DNA from: Gammaproteobacteria bacterium
GTDB lineage: Bacteria; Pseudomonadota; Gammaproteobacteria; Pseudomonadales; Azotimanducaceae
Assembly: GCA_026707735.1 (NCBI GenBank)
Contig: JAPOWH010000008.1
Location: forward strand, 1-64,000
DNA length: 64,000 nt
Direction: 5' to 3'
Shown here: in pieces, positions 1 to 9,558 of the stretch
Layout: each line of letters opens with the position of its first letter
How positions within the stretch are numbered: the stretch's first letter is position 1
Program-made: the position numbers and the translations under genes
Notes under the pieces: model-generated
Told to the model about the DNA's origin: nothing
Database searches by the model: none
The model's input: only the letters and a program-made list of their open reading frames with translations

Positions 1-1
1 T

Positions 2-1567
2 GGACATAGCACGGCGGGCGGGATCTACGGATACCTCGAATTCAAGCTGCATATGCGCCTGAACCAATCCCTAAACCACACCCTTAGATCAAATCTGTTT
101 GCGCGGATAACTTCGTTCTCCATGACAAAACATGAGGAGCAGCGCATCGGCGATTCGATCTATCGCGTGATGTACGACACTCCGCAAATCAACGAGATCT
201 TCTACGAAATAACACATACGCCGTTCATGTCAACTGTGCTTTGGGCACAAGCGTTCTTCATGCTGATGAATGCCTACTCCGGTATGCCAGAAATTGCCAT
301 ACTGACCGTATTCATCATGCCAACTTGGGCATTGATATCGGCAGTGTTTGGCCGGGTGATACGACGGCGCGGACAAGCCGCTCGTGCATCCGGTGCAATA
401 ACTACAGCCACTATCGAAGAAGGAATGGACAACGTATACGCCGTGCAAAGTCTCGGCGGAAACACTGAAGAAAAGGGCCGATTCGATGCCGACAGCAAAG
501 AATCCTTTTCGCGCTACCGCCGTGTAACACTGTTGTGGATCATAGTGATCACAATGAGCGACATGGTGAGCCATTTAACGTGGATTGCCTTCATGTGCTA
601 CATAGTCCACAAGGTAATACAAGGCGATCTGACTCCCGGCGACGTAGGAGCAATCGGCCTGATCTTTGGTTATCTGCGCGGACCAGCCATGGCATTGGGG
701 TGGCTTTGGATTAGGTTCATGGACAACGTCGTTGCGATGCGCCGAGTCTTCGCAATTATGGACATCGAACCAGAAGCCGACATGGGGAATACAAATCTCC
801 CAATGATCCAAGATGGCATAACACTGCGCGATGCAGGCCTTGTATATCCCGATGGGCGGCGCGCACTGGAAGGCGTCAATTTGGAGGCGAAAATCGGTGA
901 AATTGTTGCTTTCGTCGGACCCACTGGAGCCGGTAAGACAAGCTTGGCCTACTTGATTCCACGCTTTCACACCGTCACCGAGGGCGAAGTCCTCATCGAC
1001 AACCGCAACGTGAATACGCTCACTCTAGACAGCTTGCGGAGCCAGGTTAGCTATGTGTTTCAAGAGACCCAACTGTTCTCAGAGACGATTCGGGACAACA
1101 TTTGCTACGGAAAACTAGACGCAACGCAAGAGGAAGTTGAGCGTGTCGCCAAAATTGCTGGCATACACGACTTCATAGTCTCGCTGCCGGAAGGCTACGA
1201 GACTAAACTTGGAGCGTCTACGGCTAGCAAGCTTTCGGTTGGGCAAAAGCAAAGAATCGCAATTGCCCGAGGGCTAATTCGCGACTCGAAAGTTCTTGTA
1301 TTGGATGAACCTACTTCGGCTCTCGATCCTGAAACCGAAGAACATTTGGTAAATGCGCTGCATGAAGCAGCGAAAGACAGATTGGTGATCATCATTGCTC
1401 ATCGTTTGTCCACCATAGCTCAAGCCAGCAAGATCGTCTTCCTGGAACAAGGATCCATCCTCGAACAAGGAAGCCACGAAGAATTGTTGGAAATACCTGA
1501 CGGGCATTACAGGCGTTTTGTGGAGCTGCAAACGACAAGTGCAGGTCAAGGTGGTTCGGCCAGCTAA
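2..1567 (+). CDS. ABC exporter, fused permease-ATPase (5' end outside window)
   Basis: This is a half-size ABC exporter (membrane domain followed by ATPase domain) of the inner membrane; the substrate is unknown. The frame is open to the left edge, so the N-terminus is missing and the Met at base 53 is internal. About 520 codons are visible against about 580-600 for the family. The first ~230 residues carry the remaining transmembrane helices. The ATPase domain has Walker A GPTGAGKT, a signature LSVGQ (LSGGQ is usual), Walker B VLVLDEPTSALD with the catalytic Glu, and the switch His in IIAHRLST. The PhyH gene follows 34 bases downstream. A partner half-transporter may lie to the left, but that is inference. 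Confidence 0.9.
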   Translation, partial: GHSTAGGIYGYLEFKLHMRLNQSLNHTLRSNLFARITSFSMTKHEEQRIGDSIYRVMYDTPQINEIFYEITHTPFMSTVLWAQAFFMLMNAYSGMPEIAILTVFIMPTWALISAVFGRVIRRRGQAARASGAITTATIEEGMDNVYAVQSLGGNTEEKGRFDADSKESFSRYRRVTLLWIIVITMSDMVSHLTWIAFMCYIVHKVIQGDLTPGDVGAIGLIFGYLRGPAMALGWLWIRFMDNVVAMRRVFAIMDIEPEADMGNTNLPMIQDGITLRDAGLVYPDGRRALEGVNLEAKIGEIVAFVGPTGAGKTSLAYLIPRFHTVTEGEVLIDNRNVNTLTLDSLRSQVSYVFQETQLFSETIRDNICYGKLDATQEEVERVAKIAGIHDFIVSLPEGYETKLGASTASKLSVGQKQRIAIARGLIRDSKVLVLDEPTSALDPETEEHLVNALHEAAKDRLVIIIAHRLSTIAQASKIVFLEQGSILEQGSHEELLEIPDGHYRRFVELQTTSAGQGGSAS

Positions 1568-1601
1568 CTTGGCTAATCGGCAAATCGACTTTCCTTGAAC
1601 A

Positions 1602-2810
1602 ATGAACGAGACGGTGGCTGAAACCGAGACCTTCAACGAAAGAGCTGTAGTCGTAGATCGTCCTAAGCATCACCATGTCCTCCTAGAATGCGCGGACGGC
1701 AGGTTTGCATCGTTCAATGGTGCCAAGCTGGAACTATCCAACGTCGGTGACGACAACATTATTTGGGATTTGCACGGCGACAACCATTTTGTTCACGTGA
1801 AGGCGGGGTTGCAGGTCGAAAGAGTTCCTTCAGACTCAGGTTTCAGTATTGGGGTGCTGTCCTCAACACTAAACGTAGAAAACAAGATTTCCTCTGTTGC
1901 TCTTAAGACTGTTCACGGTCCGGCTGAATTGCCTTCGGCATATTTGCGTCGCCTTAGGTCTGACGGGTGGGTATGCCTTGCTTGTATTTTGAGCCCGGAT
2001 ACGTTGGATGGCCTGGAGTGGGTTGCCTGCACAGATCGATACGCGAATCGTGAACGGACTCGAGAAACGGCGATTGCTCAGCACATTTCCGTCGCGAGGA
2101 CTGTCGCGGAACCTATTTCATTGTGGTTGATCAGGCAATACCTGCGATCACCCGATGTTCGTCTATCACACGCGCCGGGTATTGCAGTCTTACACCGGGA
2201 TGACGGAAGCCGCAACGTTCAGGGATGGCATTCCGACTTCCCCTACCACTGGGGAACCGGACATAAGGGTCAAGTTCCCTCCCCCTCGGGCAATACCATC
2301 CTAGGGGTGCAACGCAATGTCTGCATTTCGGACTTTAGCAAGGAACGTGGAGCCACAGCCTTCAAGCTTGGTTCGCACGAACTAGATGAACCACCGCCAA
2401 ACGCATGGGGATCAGCGAAGTTGCACGCGCGTCCGGACTATCGATCGCAGAACGGGCTTCCCTATTCTGGTACCGAGGCAGATGTCATCGAAGCACCGGG
2501 TGGAAGCATCATACTTTTCGATTCCAGGACGTGGCATCGCGCAGGGGTAAACAGAACTAATCACAAGCGAGCTGCCATGCTCTTGGCCATGACGCCCATA
2601 TATGTCTTCCCTAAAAATGACACTAGTAGGGCTTACCTAGCGTTTCGCGACAGTGAGGTCTTCGAGCAGGCCAACGAGAGAGAAAAACGCGAGGTCGAAA
2701 ACCTCATGGTGCATCAATTCATTGGACCGGGAGGCGAATTCGCGATTGCGCCGGATCGAGATTTGACGGGCACTTTGCAGCCAGAACGGCTAGCAACAAG
2801 CCGCTACTAG
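1602..2810 (+). CDS. Phytanoyl-CoA dioxygenase (PhyH) family protein
   Basis: This is a predicted non-haem Fe(II)/2-oxoglutarate oxygenase of 402 aa. The iron-binding HxD is visible in GWHSDFPYHWG (about residues 209-213). The distal His is in TWHRAGVNRT (about 312), and a basic residue suited to 2-oxoglutarate lies about ten residues later (NHKRA). The first ~100 residues, before the PhyH-like part begins, are Gly/Asp-rich and look beta-stranded; I do not recognise them. PhyH proteins hydroxylate lipids, natural products or small acids, and the substrate here cannot be read from sequence. Its neighbours are an ABC exporter and a FemAB/GNAT-like acyltransferase on the same strand with short gaps, so the three may be co-transcribed. 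Confidence 0.8.
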   Translation: MNETVAETETFNERAVVVDRPKHHHVLLECADGRFASFNGAKLELSNVGDDNIIWDLHGDNHFVHVKAGLQVERVPSDSGFSIGVLSSTLNVENKISSVALKTVHGPAELPSAYLRRLRSDGWVCLACILSPDTLDGLEWVACTDRYANRERTRETAIAQHISVARTVAEPISLWLIRQYLRSPDVRLSHAPGIAVLHRDDGSRNVQGWHSDFPYHWGTGHKGQVPSPSGNTILGVQRNVCISDFSKERGATAFKLGSHELDEPPPNAWGSAKLHARPDYRSQNGLPYSGTEADVIEAPGGSIILFDSRTWHRAGVNRTNHKRAAMLLAMTPIYVFPKNDTSRAYLAFRDSEVFEQANEREKREVENLMVHQFIGPGGEFAIAPDRDLTGTLQPERLATSRY

Positions 2811-2859
2811 CGAATACTACCGGCGGTGTGGTAAATGCAAATCGTTTAGCGCAAGTATC

Positions 2860-4062
2860 GTGGGAAGCAGCGACATAAAGCTTGAAGGCTATGTTCGGCA
2901 TTCGATTACAGACATACCATCCACGACTTGGGACGCGTGTGCAAATCCCTCGAATCGTCCCTACAACCCCTTCATAGATCACCGATTCCTAGCTGCTTTA
3001 GAGCAAAGCGGTTGCGTGTCCGCGAATACAGGCTGGCAACCATTCCACATCGAACTACGACGGCAGCGAAGTACTTTGGGCGTCATTCCCATGTACCTAA
3101 AATCCCACTCACGGGGAGAGTTTGTATTCGACGGGAGTTGGGCGAACGCCTGGTACTCTGCGGGCGGCGAGTACTATCCCAAATTGCAGTCAAGCATTCC
3201 CTTTACACCTGCAACGGGACCCCGGTTACTGACTGCGCAATCTGGCGCCAGAAAACTGATCGAGAGTCAGCTGCTCGGAACCATGGTGCAGGTAACTCGT
3301 AAACTCAAGCTCAGCTCTGCCCACATTACATTCATGACAAAGGACCAGTGGGACAGAGCGGGCGAACTAGGATTTCTGCAGAGAGTCGACACTCAGTTCC
3401 ACTGGTACAACGCGGGCTACCAAACTTTCGAAGAATTCTTGGCGGACTTGTCATCAAAGAAACGCAAAAACATACGACGCGAACGCCGTGATGCGATGAA
3501 CCAAGGAATTTCCATCGAGTGGATTACAGGTTCCGATCTCTGCGAATATCACTGGGACGCGTTCTATGATTTCTACGCTGACACTGGCTATCGGAAGTGG
3601 GGACAACCCTATCTCAACAGAGAATTCTTCAGTCGAATTTCTGAGGCAATGCCCCATCAAACGCTACTAATAATGTGCCGACGCGGGAGCAAGTACATTG
3701 CCGGCGCTATCAATTTCATAGGCGGCGAAACGTTGTATGGAAGAAACTGGGGATGTATCGAAGATCACAAGTTCCTGCATTTTGAGACCTGCTACTATCA
3801 GGCGATCGATTTCGCCATAAATCGTGGTTTGAAGACTGTAGAAGCTGGTGCACAAGGAGGGCACAAGATTGCTCGAGGTTACCTGCCTCAACCCACATAC
3901 TCGGCACACTACATTGTTAACGACAGCTTTCGAGACGCTGTGCATCGATTTCTGAACGAGGAGAAGCAATACGTTGCACACGACATTGAATATATCGAAA
4001 CGCATTCGCCGTTTCGCCACGATGTCGACCTTAGCGAGTATCGCCGTCAAACCAAATTCTGA
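2860..4062 (+). CDS. FemAB/GNAT-like N-acyltransferase (COG3146 / DUF482 type)
   Basis: This 400-aa protein starts at GTG. It resembles the predicted N-acyltransferase family COG3146, related to peptidoglycan-bridge (FemAB) enzymes with tandem GNAT folds. Supporting stretches are NPFIDHRFLAALEQSG near the N-terminus, LADLSSKKRKNIRRERR in the middle, and VEAGAQGGHKIARGYLP near residue 330, all typical of that family. No signal peptide or membrane helix is visible, so it is probably cytoplasmic. It starts 49 bases after the PhyH gene, and the RDD operon follows 42 bases later. The substrate is unknown; the link to the PhyH enzyme is by position only. Confidence 0.8.
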   Translation: MGSSDIKLEGYVRHSITDIPSTTWDACANPSNRPYNPFIDHRFLAALEQSGCVSANTGWQPFHIELRRQRSTLGVIPMYLKSHSRGEFVFDGSWANAWYSAGGEYYPKLQSSIPFTPATGPRLLTAQSGARKLIESQLLGTMVQVTRKLKLSSAHITFMTKDQWDRAGELGFLQRVDTQFHWYNAGYQTFEEFLADLSSKKRKNIRRERRDAMNQGISIEWITGSDLCEYHWDAFYDFYADTGYRKWGQPYLNREFFSRISEAMPHQTLLIMCRRGSKYIAGAINFIGGETLYGRNWGCIEDHKFLHFETCYYQAIDFAINRGLKTVEAGAQGGHKIARGYLPQPTYSAHYIVNDSFRDAVHRFLNEEKQYVAHDIEYIETHSPFRHDVDLSEYRRQTKF

Positions 4063-4104
4063 CTCCAACTCATAGGCAGCGTTTCGTTCTAGCGATTAAG
4101 TAGC

Positions 4105-4884
4105 ATGACCGCGCAATCGACGTCAATACCCAGCCAAAACGTCCCATTGGAGGAGGTAGGCGGAACGTATTGGTCCTATGCGTCACCCCTTGCAGGTGTT
4201 GTGATCGATACGCGAGAGGATCTAGAGACTCCGGAAGGAGCAATCATGCACGTCCGGCCTGCTGGGATTGCAATTCGCGCCGGCGCCTTCCTAGTGGATG
4301 AAATGATAAAGATGTGCATCAATGCAGCTGTCTGGTTTCTGGCGGGAATCATTCTGTCTGGACGGCTTGGCATGATGATATTCGTTCTCACGATGTTTCT
4401 CGTGATGTGGTTCTACGGGGTTCTTTTCGAGATCTTCAACGACGGACGCACACCTGGCAAAGCCATGGTCAACTTGAAGACCGTAAATGCTGACGGCACT
4501 CCCATTCGACTGCCCGCATCGCTTATTCGCAATATCTTCAAAGTTGTGGAAGGGATTCCACTTCTCGGCATCCCCGCTGTAGCAAGCATGGCCATCACCA
4601 AGAATTTCAAGAGAATCGGAGATGTCGTAGCCAATACTATCGTGGTCTACGATGACAAACCACCAGTATTGAAAAATTCGGCAGCCGTTGCGGCAAAGCC
4701 GCTGCCTACGAACCTCACGGCAGAGGAGCAGGTCATTCTGTTGGAGTATCAATCTCGATCGGCATCCTTTTCCCGTCCGCGTGCCACGGAACTGGCGGAA
4801 ATCCTAGAAGTGCTTCACGGTGAATCCGGAGAGGAAGCAGTCGACGCGACGCTGGGGTATGCGCAAGGTATTCGCGGCCAATGA
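4105..4884 (+). CDS. RDD family membrane protein, first gene of MoxR/DUF58 operon
   Basis: This is a 259-aa integral membrane protein with an RDD domain. A membrane helix begins near residue 52 with the Arg and Asp in AIRAGAFLVDEM, a second hydrophobic stretch follows, and the family motif GRTPGKAMVNLKTV lies in the centre. The end of the domain, FKRIGDVVANTIVVYD, is also typical. A soluble ~70-residue tail follows. RDD proteins are poorly defined; some have been linked to ion exchange. It overlaps the next gene (SpoIIM-like) by four bases (ATGA), so translation is probably coupled. The next five genes form the standard cluster around a MoxR ATPase. Confidence 0.88.
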   Translation: MTAQSTSIPSQNVPLEEVGGTYWSYASPLAGVVIDTREDLETPEGAIMHVRPAGIAIRAGAFLVDEMIKMCINAAVWFLAGIILSGRLGMMIFVLTMFLVMWFYGVLFEIFNDGRTPGKAMVNLKTVNADGTPIRLPASLIRNIFKVVEGIPLLGIPAVASMAITKNFKRIGDVVANTIVVYDDKPPVLKNSAAVAAKPLPTNLTAEEQVILLEYQSRSASFSRPRATELAEILEVLHGESGEEAVDATLGYAQGIRGQ

Positions 4885-5885
4885 AACAGGACTACTTTGT
4901 CAAATCTCGATCGAAAAGCTGGGACGACTATCTTGAAGCACTAGCAGAGTATGAGAAGAAACCGTCGCATGCAAGGAGACTTGCTCCACAGGAATTCGTT
5001 GCCAGCTATCGGAACATTGCCAGAGACCTTGCGGTTGCACACTCTCGCAACTACAGCAACGATCTAGTAAATCGACTAAACGATTTGGCAGTTCGGGGGC
5101 ACAACATTGTCTATGTGAGCCGATCCGGATGGATGGCAAAGTTCCTTGAGTTCCTTTCTCATGGGTTTCCTCAGAGCGTTCGCGAACACGGAAGAATTCT
5201 ATTACTGTCTGTGTGCTTGGTGATGATCCCAGCGTTGATCGTCAGTGCACTCATCGTTGAGGACGACCAAAACGTCCACTCAGTCCTCTCTGCAGGAATG
5301 ATTGAACAAATCGAAACAATGTACGACCCAAACGCTAGAAGCCCAGGCCAAATTACCGAAGCCGATTCTAGGGTCCACGCGTTCGGACTCTACATTCTAA
5401 ACAACGCTTCCATTGGATTGAGGACGTTCGCGCTTGGCATTTTTTTCGGCTTGGGCACCGTGTATGTTCTGGTCTACAACGGCGTAATTCTTTCTGCGAT
5501 TTTCACCCACCTACTAGTCGCAGGATACAGTTCCACTCTCTTGCCATTTGTCGCTGGACACAGCGCAATGGAACTGACGGCAGTCGCTATAGCCGGAGCG
5601 GCCGGTCTCCGACTTGGCAAAGCGACGGTTGCCCCAGGCGAATTGTCAAGATCAACGGCGATTCTGCAAGGTGGTCGAAAAGCGGTTGTACTTGCATTCG
5701 GTTCCTTTCTTATGTTTGTGGCTGCCGCATTCATCGAAGCCTTTTGGTCGGCGCTGCAGTTGCTACCGACTATCAAATACACCGTAGGTATAGTCATGTG
5801 GTTGCTGGTAATCGGCTACTTCATGTTTATCGGTCGCCGAGGTGACCAATCGAGCACCACCGCATCGTCGCAATTCACTACTTAA
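4881..5885 (+). CDS. SpoIIM-like (stage II sporulation protein M family) membrane protein
   Basis: This 334-aa protein has a soluble N-terminal part of ~100 residues, then about six hydrophobic segments (from residue ~110 onward). The sequence HGFPQSVREHGRILLLS followed by IGLRTFALGIFFGLGTVYVL and LLPFVAGHSAMELTAVAI is characteristic of the SpoIIM/DUF95 family. The name does not imply sporulation: in proteobacteria the family sits in MoxR-DUF58-RDD clusters, as here. The start overlaps the stop of the RDD gene (ATGA) and the next gene begins six bases after its stop. The role is unknown; a membrane complex served by the MoxR ATPase is inferred from context. Confidence 0.88.
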   Translation: MKQDYFVKSRSKSWDDYLEALAEYEKKPSHARRLAPQEFVASYRNIARDLAVAHSRNYSNDLVNRLNDLAVRGHNIVYVSRSGWMAKFLEFLSHGFPQSVREHGRILLLSVCLVMIPALIVSALIVEDDQNVHSVLSAGMIEQIETMYDPNARSPGQITEADSRVHAFGLYILNNASIGLRTFALGIFFGLGTVYVLVYNGVILSAIFTHLLVAGYSSTLLPFVAGHSAMELTAVAIAGAAGLRLGKATVAPGELSRSTAILQGGRKAVVLAFGSFLMFVAAAFIEAFWSALQLLPTIKYTVGIVMWLLVIGYFMFIGRRGDQSSTTASSQFTT

Positions 5886-5891
5886 CCCAGA

Positions 5892-7316
5892 ATGCAATTC
5901 GACAACGCTCAAATTGAAATCCGCCAGCGATCGAGCATGGAGGCATTGGATCTGGGAGTAATGATGGCGCGCCGCTATTGGTGGTCGCTGCTCGCAGGAT
6001 GGTTGATTCTTGCTGTTCCCGTCTTCATTGGAGCGTGGCTCGTACCAAACCTGTTGTTTGCTCTAATGCTGCTGTGGTGGTTCAAACCGCTCTATGAGCG
6101 CATACCTCTGACGATAATCGCCGCGTCGATATTCAAAGGACACGCGACGTGGAGAACGATTCGAAAAAATATTCTGTCTGCTGACTGCTGGCTGTGGCTC
6201 ACGCTTTTCCGGCTTTCCCCGGGGCGTAGCACGCTGTCGCCAGTTGCAGCATTGGAAGGCAATCACACTAGGGAAGGCATCGTCTCGACGCGACGTTCTC
6301 TAATTAGAGAGCGCACTATGGGAACCTACATATGGCTTCTCATCTTGGGTTGGTTCTTGGAGGTGTGCATTGTTATCTTCTTGTTGTTTACTGTGTCGAG
6401 CATGATGGGCATCGAGATACCCGATGACCTTCTCAACGATCCAGACACAGGATTCACAGGGATGTTTACAACCGACGCTTTCCAATATTGGACGGCGAAG
6501 CTTGTGCTCACATTATTTTTCGTCGCGTATGCGGTAGTAGCGCCCTTTTACATTTGCTGTGGCTTTTCTCTGTACCTAAACCGTCGCATCGAACTCGAAG
6601 GCTGGGATATTGACATCGGATTTCGTAAGTTGATTCAGCGAATCGCTCCCATTCTTGCAATGATCTTAGTTGTGCTGTGTTTTGACTCCTCGTGGGCGCA
6701 ATCCGACCAACCAGGAGGAGAAGATGCGCAAAAATCCGCCATGCAGCACGAGATAAGAGAAATTGTTGACAGTGACGTCATTTCCAAAAAGAGAGTTCGA
6801 ACGGCATTCGATATTGAGCCGACACCAATCGAAGCTCGATCCTATCCGTTTCTGCAGCCGATCCTCAAGATTCTTGCATGGGGCTTGCTCATCGCTGCTG
6901 TTGTGTTTCTGCTCTATCAGCTTCGTGTCTGGGAGTATGCGAGGTTCTTTCGCAAAGAAGGCGCGAATTCTCGTCGAATTCATAGCAATGTGCCCCAGCT
7001 CAAGCGCGAGCTGAATCTGCCCGACAATGTCTCGCGAGAGGCAACTGCGCTGTGGAATAGTGGACAGTGTCGCGAAGCGCTGTCGTTGCTGTACCGAGGT
7101 GCACTCTATGCATTGGTTACGCATCACCGCTGCAAGATTGACATTAGTTTCACAGAAGCGGCCTGCAAGCGGGAAGTAAAAGCAACCGTGCCATCCAGAT
7201 CGAAGTCCTTCGATTTGATCACATCCGGGTGGCAGCAACTTGCGTATGCCAACAGGCCGATAGCCGATAGCGATTTCGTGTCATTGAGGGACAGCTATGT
7301 CCAAGACTTCGACTAA
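5892..7316 (+). CDS. DUF4129 domain membrane protein
   Basis: This 474-aa membrane protein has about five hydrophobic segments in residues 25-270. A signal-peptide-like stretch (residues ~253-270, ending SSWAQS) is followed by an extracytoplasmic linker, one more membrane helix (~325-345), and a C-terminal cytoplasmic DUF4129-like region. Conserved-looking parts of that region are LSLLYRGALYALV and SFDLITSGWQQLAYANRP. This layout is usual for DUF4129 proteins in MoxR clusters of gammaproteobacteria. Its end overlaps the following DUF4350 gene by 20 bases, which supports one operon. The biochemical function is unknown. Confidence 0.82.
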   Translation: MQFDNAQIEIRQRSSMEALDLGVMMARRYWWSLLAGWLILAVPVFIGAWLVPNLLFALMLLWWFKPLYERIPLTIIAASIFKGHATWRTIRKNILSADCWLWLTLFRLSPGRSTLSPVAALEGNHTREGIVSTRRSLIRERTMGTYIWLLILGWFLEVCIVIFLLFTVSSMMGIEIPDDLLNDPDTGFTGMFTTDAFQYWTAKLVLTLFFVAYAVVAPFYICCGFSLYLNRRIELEGWDIDIGFRKLIQRIAPILAMILVVLCFDSSWAQSDQPGGEDAQKSAMQHEIREIVDSDVISKKRVRTAFDIEPTPIEARSYPFLQPILKILAWGLLIAAVVFLLYQLRVWEYARFFRKEGANSRRIHSNVPQLKRELNLPDNVSREATALWNSGQCREALSLLYRGALYALVTHHRCKIDISFTEAACKREVKATVPSRSKSFDLITSGWQQLAYANRPIADSDFVSLRDSYVQDFD

Positions 7317-8520
7317 AGGCTTGGTCATAGTCTACGTGCTTCTCTTGGCCGCACTTTTTGCGGTCATTGTTCTCGCTGTGGTGTGGTGGCCCCGAGGGGA
7401 TAGTGAGTACATACAAATTCCTACGGAAAAAGCTAGGTCAAATCCTTGGTTGGCGGTTTCAACGTTTCTTGAAACGCACAACATTTCCCTTCATAGAGAG
7501 ACACCGTTCAACGAGGAGTCCGTTCCGTCGTACTCAGACACCGTGGCAATTGTCGATGGACCTCTGTCTATAGTTCAAAAGTCCCAGAGCGACGAACTAG
7601 AGGAGTGGGTTCGCAGTGGTGGGACGCTCATTTACGCAGCCAAAGATGTCGTGAATGAAGAACGGGTCATACGCGACTACCACGATCTCTTTCCAATGAA
7701 TCTGAACATATACCGCCAACGCACGTCTGCGGAATCGGATTTCAGGCCATTCCTAGAGTTCGGAGAGTGTCAGAGTGCATCAACAGAGGTCACGTTAGCC
7801 AATGGTGATACAGCTGAATTGCAAAGCGCCACAAGCCCCCGCGTCGACACATTTGACCTCAGCAATGTGCCAGGTGACCTTGGCGTGCAAGTATTGGCAA
7901 AGGACCTGATGCTTAGAATTCCCTACGGCATTGGCGAAGTCTATGTCTTTTCCGACTTAAGGCGTTGGAACAATGCCAATGTTGCGTGTTTCGACCACGC
8001 ATACATATTGCACTCGATCCTAACTAACTCAGCTCCCGACACTAGAGCCGGGGAACCAATAAGTTTGTGGATATTGCCGCTTGTGGAAGTTCCTTCTTTA
8101 GCACTCATGCTGTGGAATCGCTATCCATTCGTAATAGTTGGGTTGGCCCTCGCGTTGGTGATGGTCCTCATCAACTGGAATGTAAGGCTCTCGCCTCCAA
8201 AATACGAGATCTTCAGACCTCGACGTAGTGCATTCGAGTACGCAACTAGCGGTGCGAAATTTGCGTGGCGAACACGACATTTGGGTCCCTACCTAAAGGC
8301 GCTGTGTTCGTATGCCTTGCACAATCGTTCGGATTTGGAAAAGGAAAGACATACAAAGCAGGCTGCACAAACCATGGGGGTTCCCGAGACATTTGTGAAA
8401 GAGGCGATACACTCGCAATCCACTCCTGTGAAAGAAGGTTCCCTGATTGAGCGCGTGCGGCTCGTTCAAGCCTTCTACAAGAGCAAAGAACCTGCCCTAG
8501 ACGAGCCTTCCCGATCTTAG
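7297..8520 (+). CDS. DUF4350 domain membrane-anchored protein
   Basis: This 407-aa protein has an N-terminal membrane helix (residues ~5-28), an extracytoplasmic domain (~30-255) and a second helix (~260-295), then a cytoplasmic tail. The domain begins SNPWLAVSTFLETH and includes LEEWVRSGGTLIYA and GEVYVFSDLRRWNNAN. These match DUF4350, a GATase-like fold that normally accompanies DUF4129 and MoxR genes. The start lies inside the upstream gene. The MoxR gene follows after 24 bases. The function is not established; in this cluster it is presumed to act at the inner membrane together with the DUF58 and DUF4129 products. Confidence 0.82.
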   Translation: MSKTSTKGLVIVYVLLLAALFAVIVLAVVWWPRGDSEYIQIPTEKARSNPWLAVSTFLETHNISLHRETPFNEESVPSYSDTVAIVDGPLSIVQKSQSDELEEWVRSGGTLIYAAKDVVNEERVIRDYHDLFPMNLNIYRQRTSAESDFRPFLEFGECQSASTEVTLANGDTAELQSATSPRVDTFDLSNVPGDLGVQVLAKDLMLRIPYGIGEVYVFSDLRRWNNANVACFDHAYILHSILTNSAPDTRAGEPISLWILPLVEVPSLALMLWNRYPFVIVGLALALVMVLINWNVRLSPPKYEIFRPRRSAFEYATSGAKFAWRTRHLGPYLKALCSYALHNRSDLEKERHTKQAAQTMGVPETFVKEAIHSQSTPVKEGSLIERVRLVQAFYKSKEPALDEPSRS

Positions 8521-8544
8521 CAACCACTTCTTTTAGGTAATTCA

Positions 8545-9558
8545 ATGAACGAAGAATGGACACCGGCACCAAGCCAGAACCTCCAAGGACCCTCCGAAGC
8601 AGATATTTTGGAGTGCGCAGAGAGCTTCGAAGAGATTTCGCGAAATGTCAATGCCATTCTCGTTGGACAAGAAAACGTTGTTGCACAGGTTCTTTGTTGC
8701 TTGGTAGCCAATGGCCATGTGCTATTGGAGGGTGTGCCAGGACTGGGCAAGACGCTCTTGGTACGAGCACTTGCAACGAGCATAGAGTGCTCGACCACAC
8801 GAATTCAATTTACTCCAGACCTAATGCCCAGCGACGTTACGGGGCACGCCCAATACAACATGAAGGAGGAGCGTTTTGTAATAAGAAAGGGGCCCGTGTT
8901 CACCAATCTGTTGCTTGCCGACGAAATCAACAGAGCGCCCGCAAAAACCCAGTCCGCATTGCTTGAAGTAATGCAGGAACGTCAAGCCACGATTGAGGGA
9001 GAGAGCTTTCTAGTTAATCGACCCTATATGGTGCTTGCCACAAAAAACCCCATTGAATTCGAAGGGACCTATCCGCTTCCCGAAGCGCAACTAGATCGAT
9101 TCATGCTAAACGTTTTCATCGATTTTCCCGATTTTGAGGATGAGGTCACACTTGTGGACCAAGTAACAACGGGGAGACCTACGGATTCACTGGATACGTC
9201 GGCAATTCAGTCTGTCGCAACGTCGGAAATTGTTGAGAAAGCACAGCGTATAGCTTCTGAAGTGCTGATTGATGAAGCGGTACTGCGTTACGTCGTTAGC
9301 ATTGTGAGAACCTCTCGTGAATACGAAGGAATAACCAATGGTGCGAGTCCGCGTGCTGCCATTGCGATAGTTCGAGTCGCACGAGCGCTTGCGTTGCTTT
9401 CCGGGCGAGGATTCGTTACACCTGATGACGTTCGTGAAGTTGCAATTCCCGCGATGCGGCATCGGATTGCCCTTAGCCCCGAGTATCAGATCGAGGGCAT
9501 GTCAAAGGATCAAATCCTGACAAGTGCAATTCAAAGCGTCGAAGCACCGCGGACGTGA
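8545..9558 (+). CDS. MoxR-family AAA+ ATPase
   Basis: This 337-aa cytoplasmic AAA+ ATPase is of the MoxR type, which acts as a chaperone or activator for partner proteins. The P-loop is GVPGLGKTLL (about residue 71). Walker B is NLLLADEINRAPAKTQ, and the sensor-1 region is VLATKNPIEFEGTYPLPEAQ, diagnostic of MoxR. The C-terminal helical lid (ASPRAAIAIVRVARALALL) is complete. The stop overlaps the start of the DUF58 gene by four bases (GTGA). Pairing of MoxR with a DUF58 protein is a near-universal arrangement and suggests that the DUF58 product is its direct partner. Confidence 0.95.
   Translation: MNEEWTPAPSQNLQGPSEADILECAESFEEISRNVNAILVGQENVVAQVLCCLVANGHVLLEGVPGLGKTLLVRALATSIECSTTRIQFTPDLMPSDVTGHAQYNMKEERFVIRKGPVFTNLLLADEINRAPAKTQSALLEVMQERQATIEGESFLVNRPYMVLATKNPIEFEGTYPLPEAQLDRFMLNVFIDFPDFEDEVTLVDQVTTGRPTDSLDTSAIQSVATSEIVEKAQRIASEVLIDEAVLRYVVSIVRTSREYEGITNGASPRAAIAIVRVARALALLSGRGFVTPDDVREVAIPAMRHRIALSPEYQIEGMSKDQILTSAIQSVEAPRT

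Noticed and set aside
6666-7238. A 190-codon reverse frame inside the DUF4129 gene
   Set aside because: It opposes a well-supported operon gene and has no start signals or domain.
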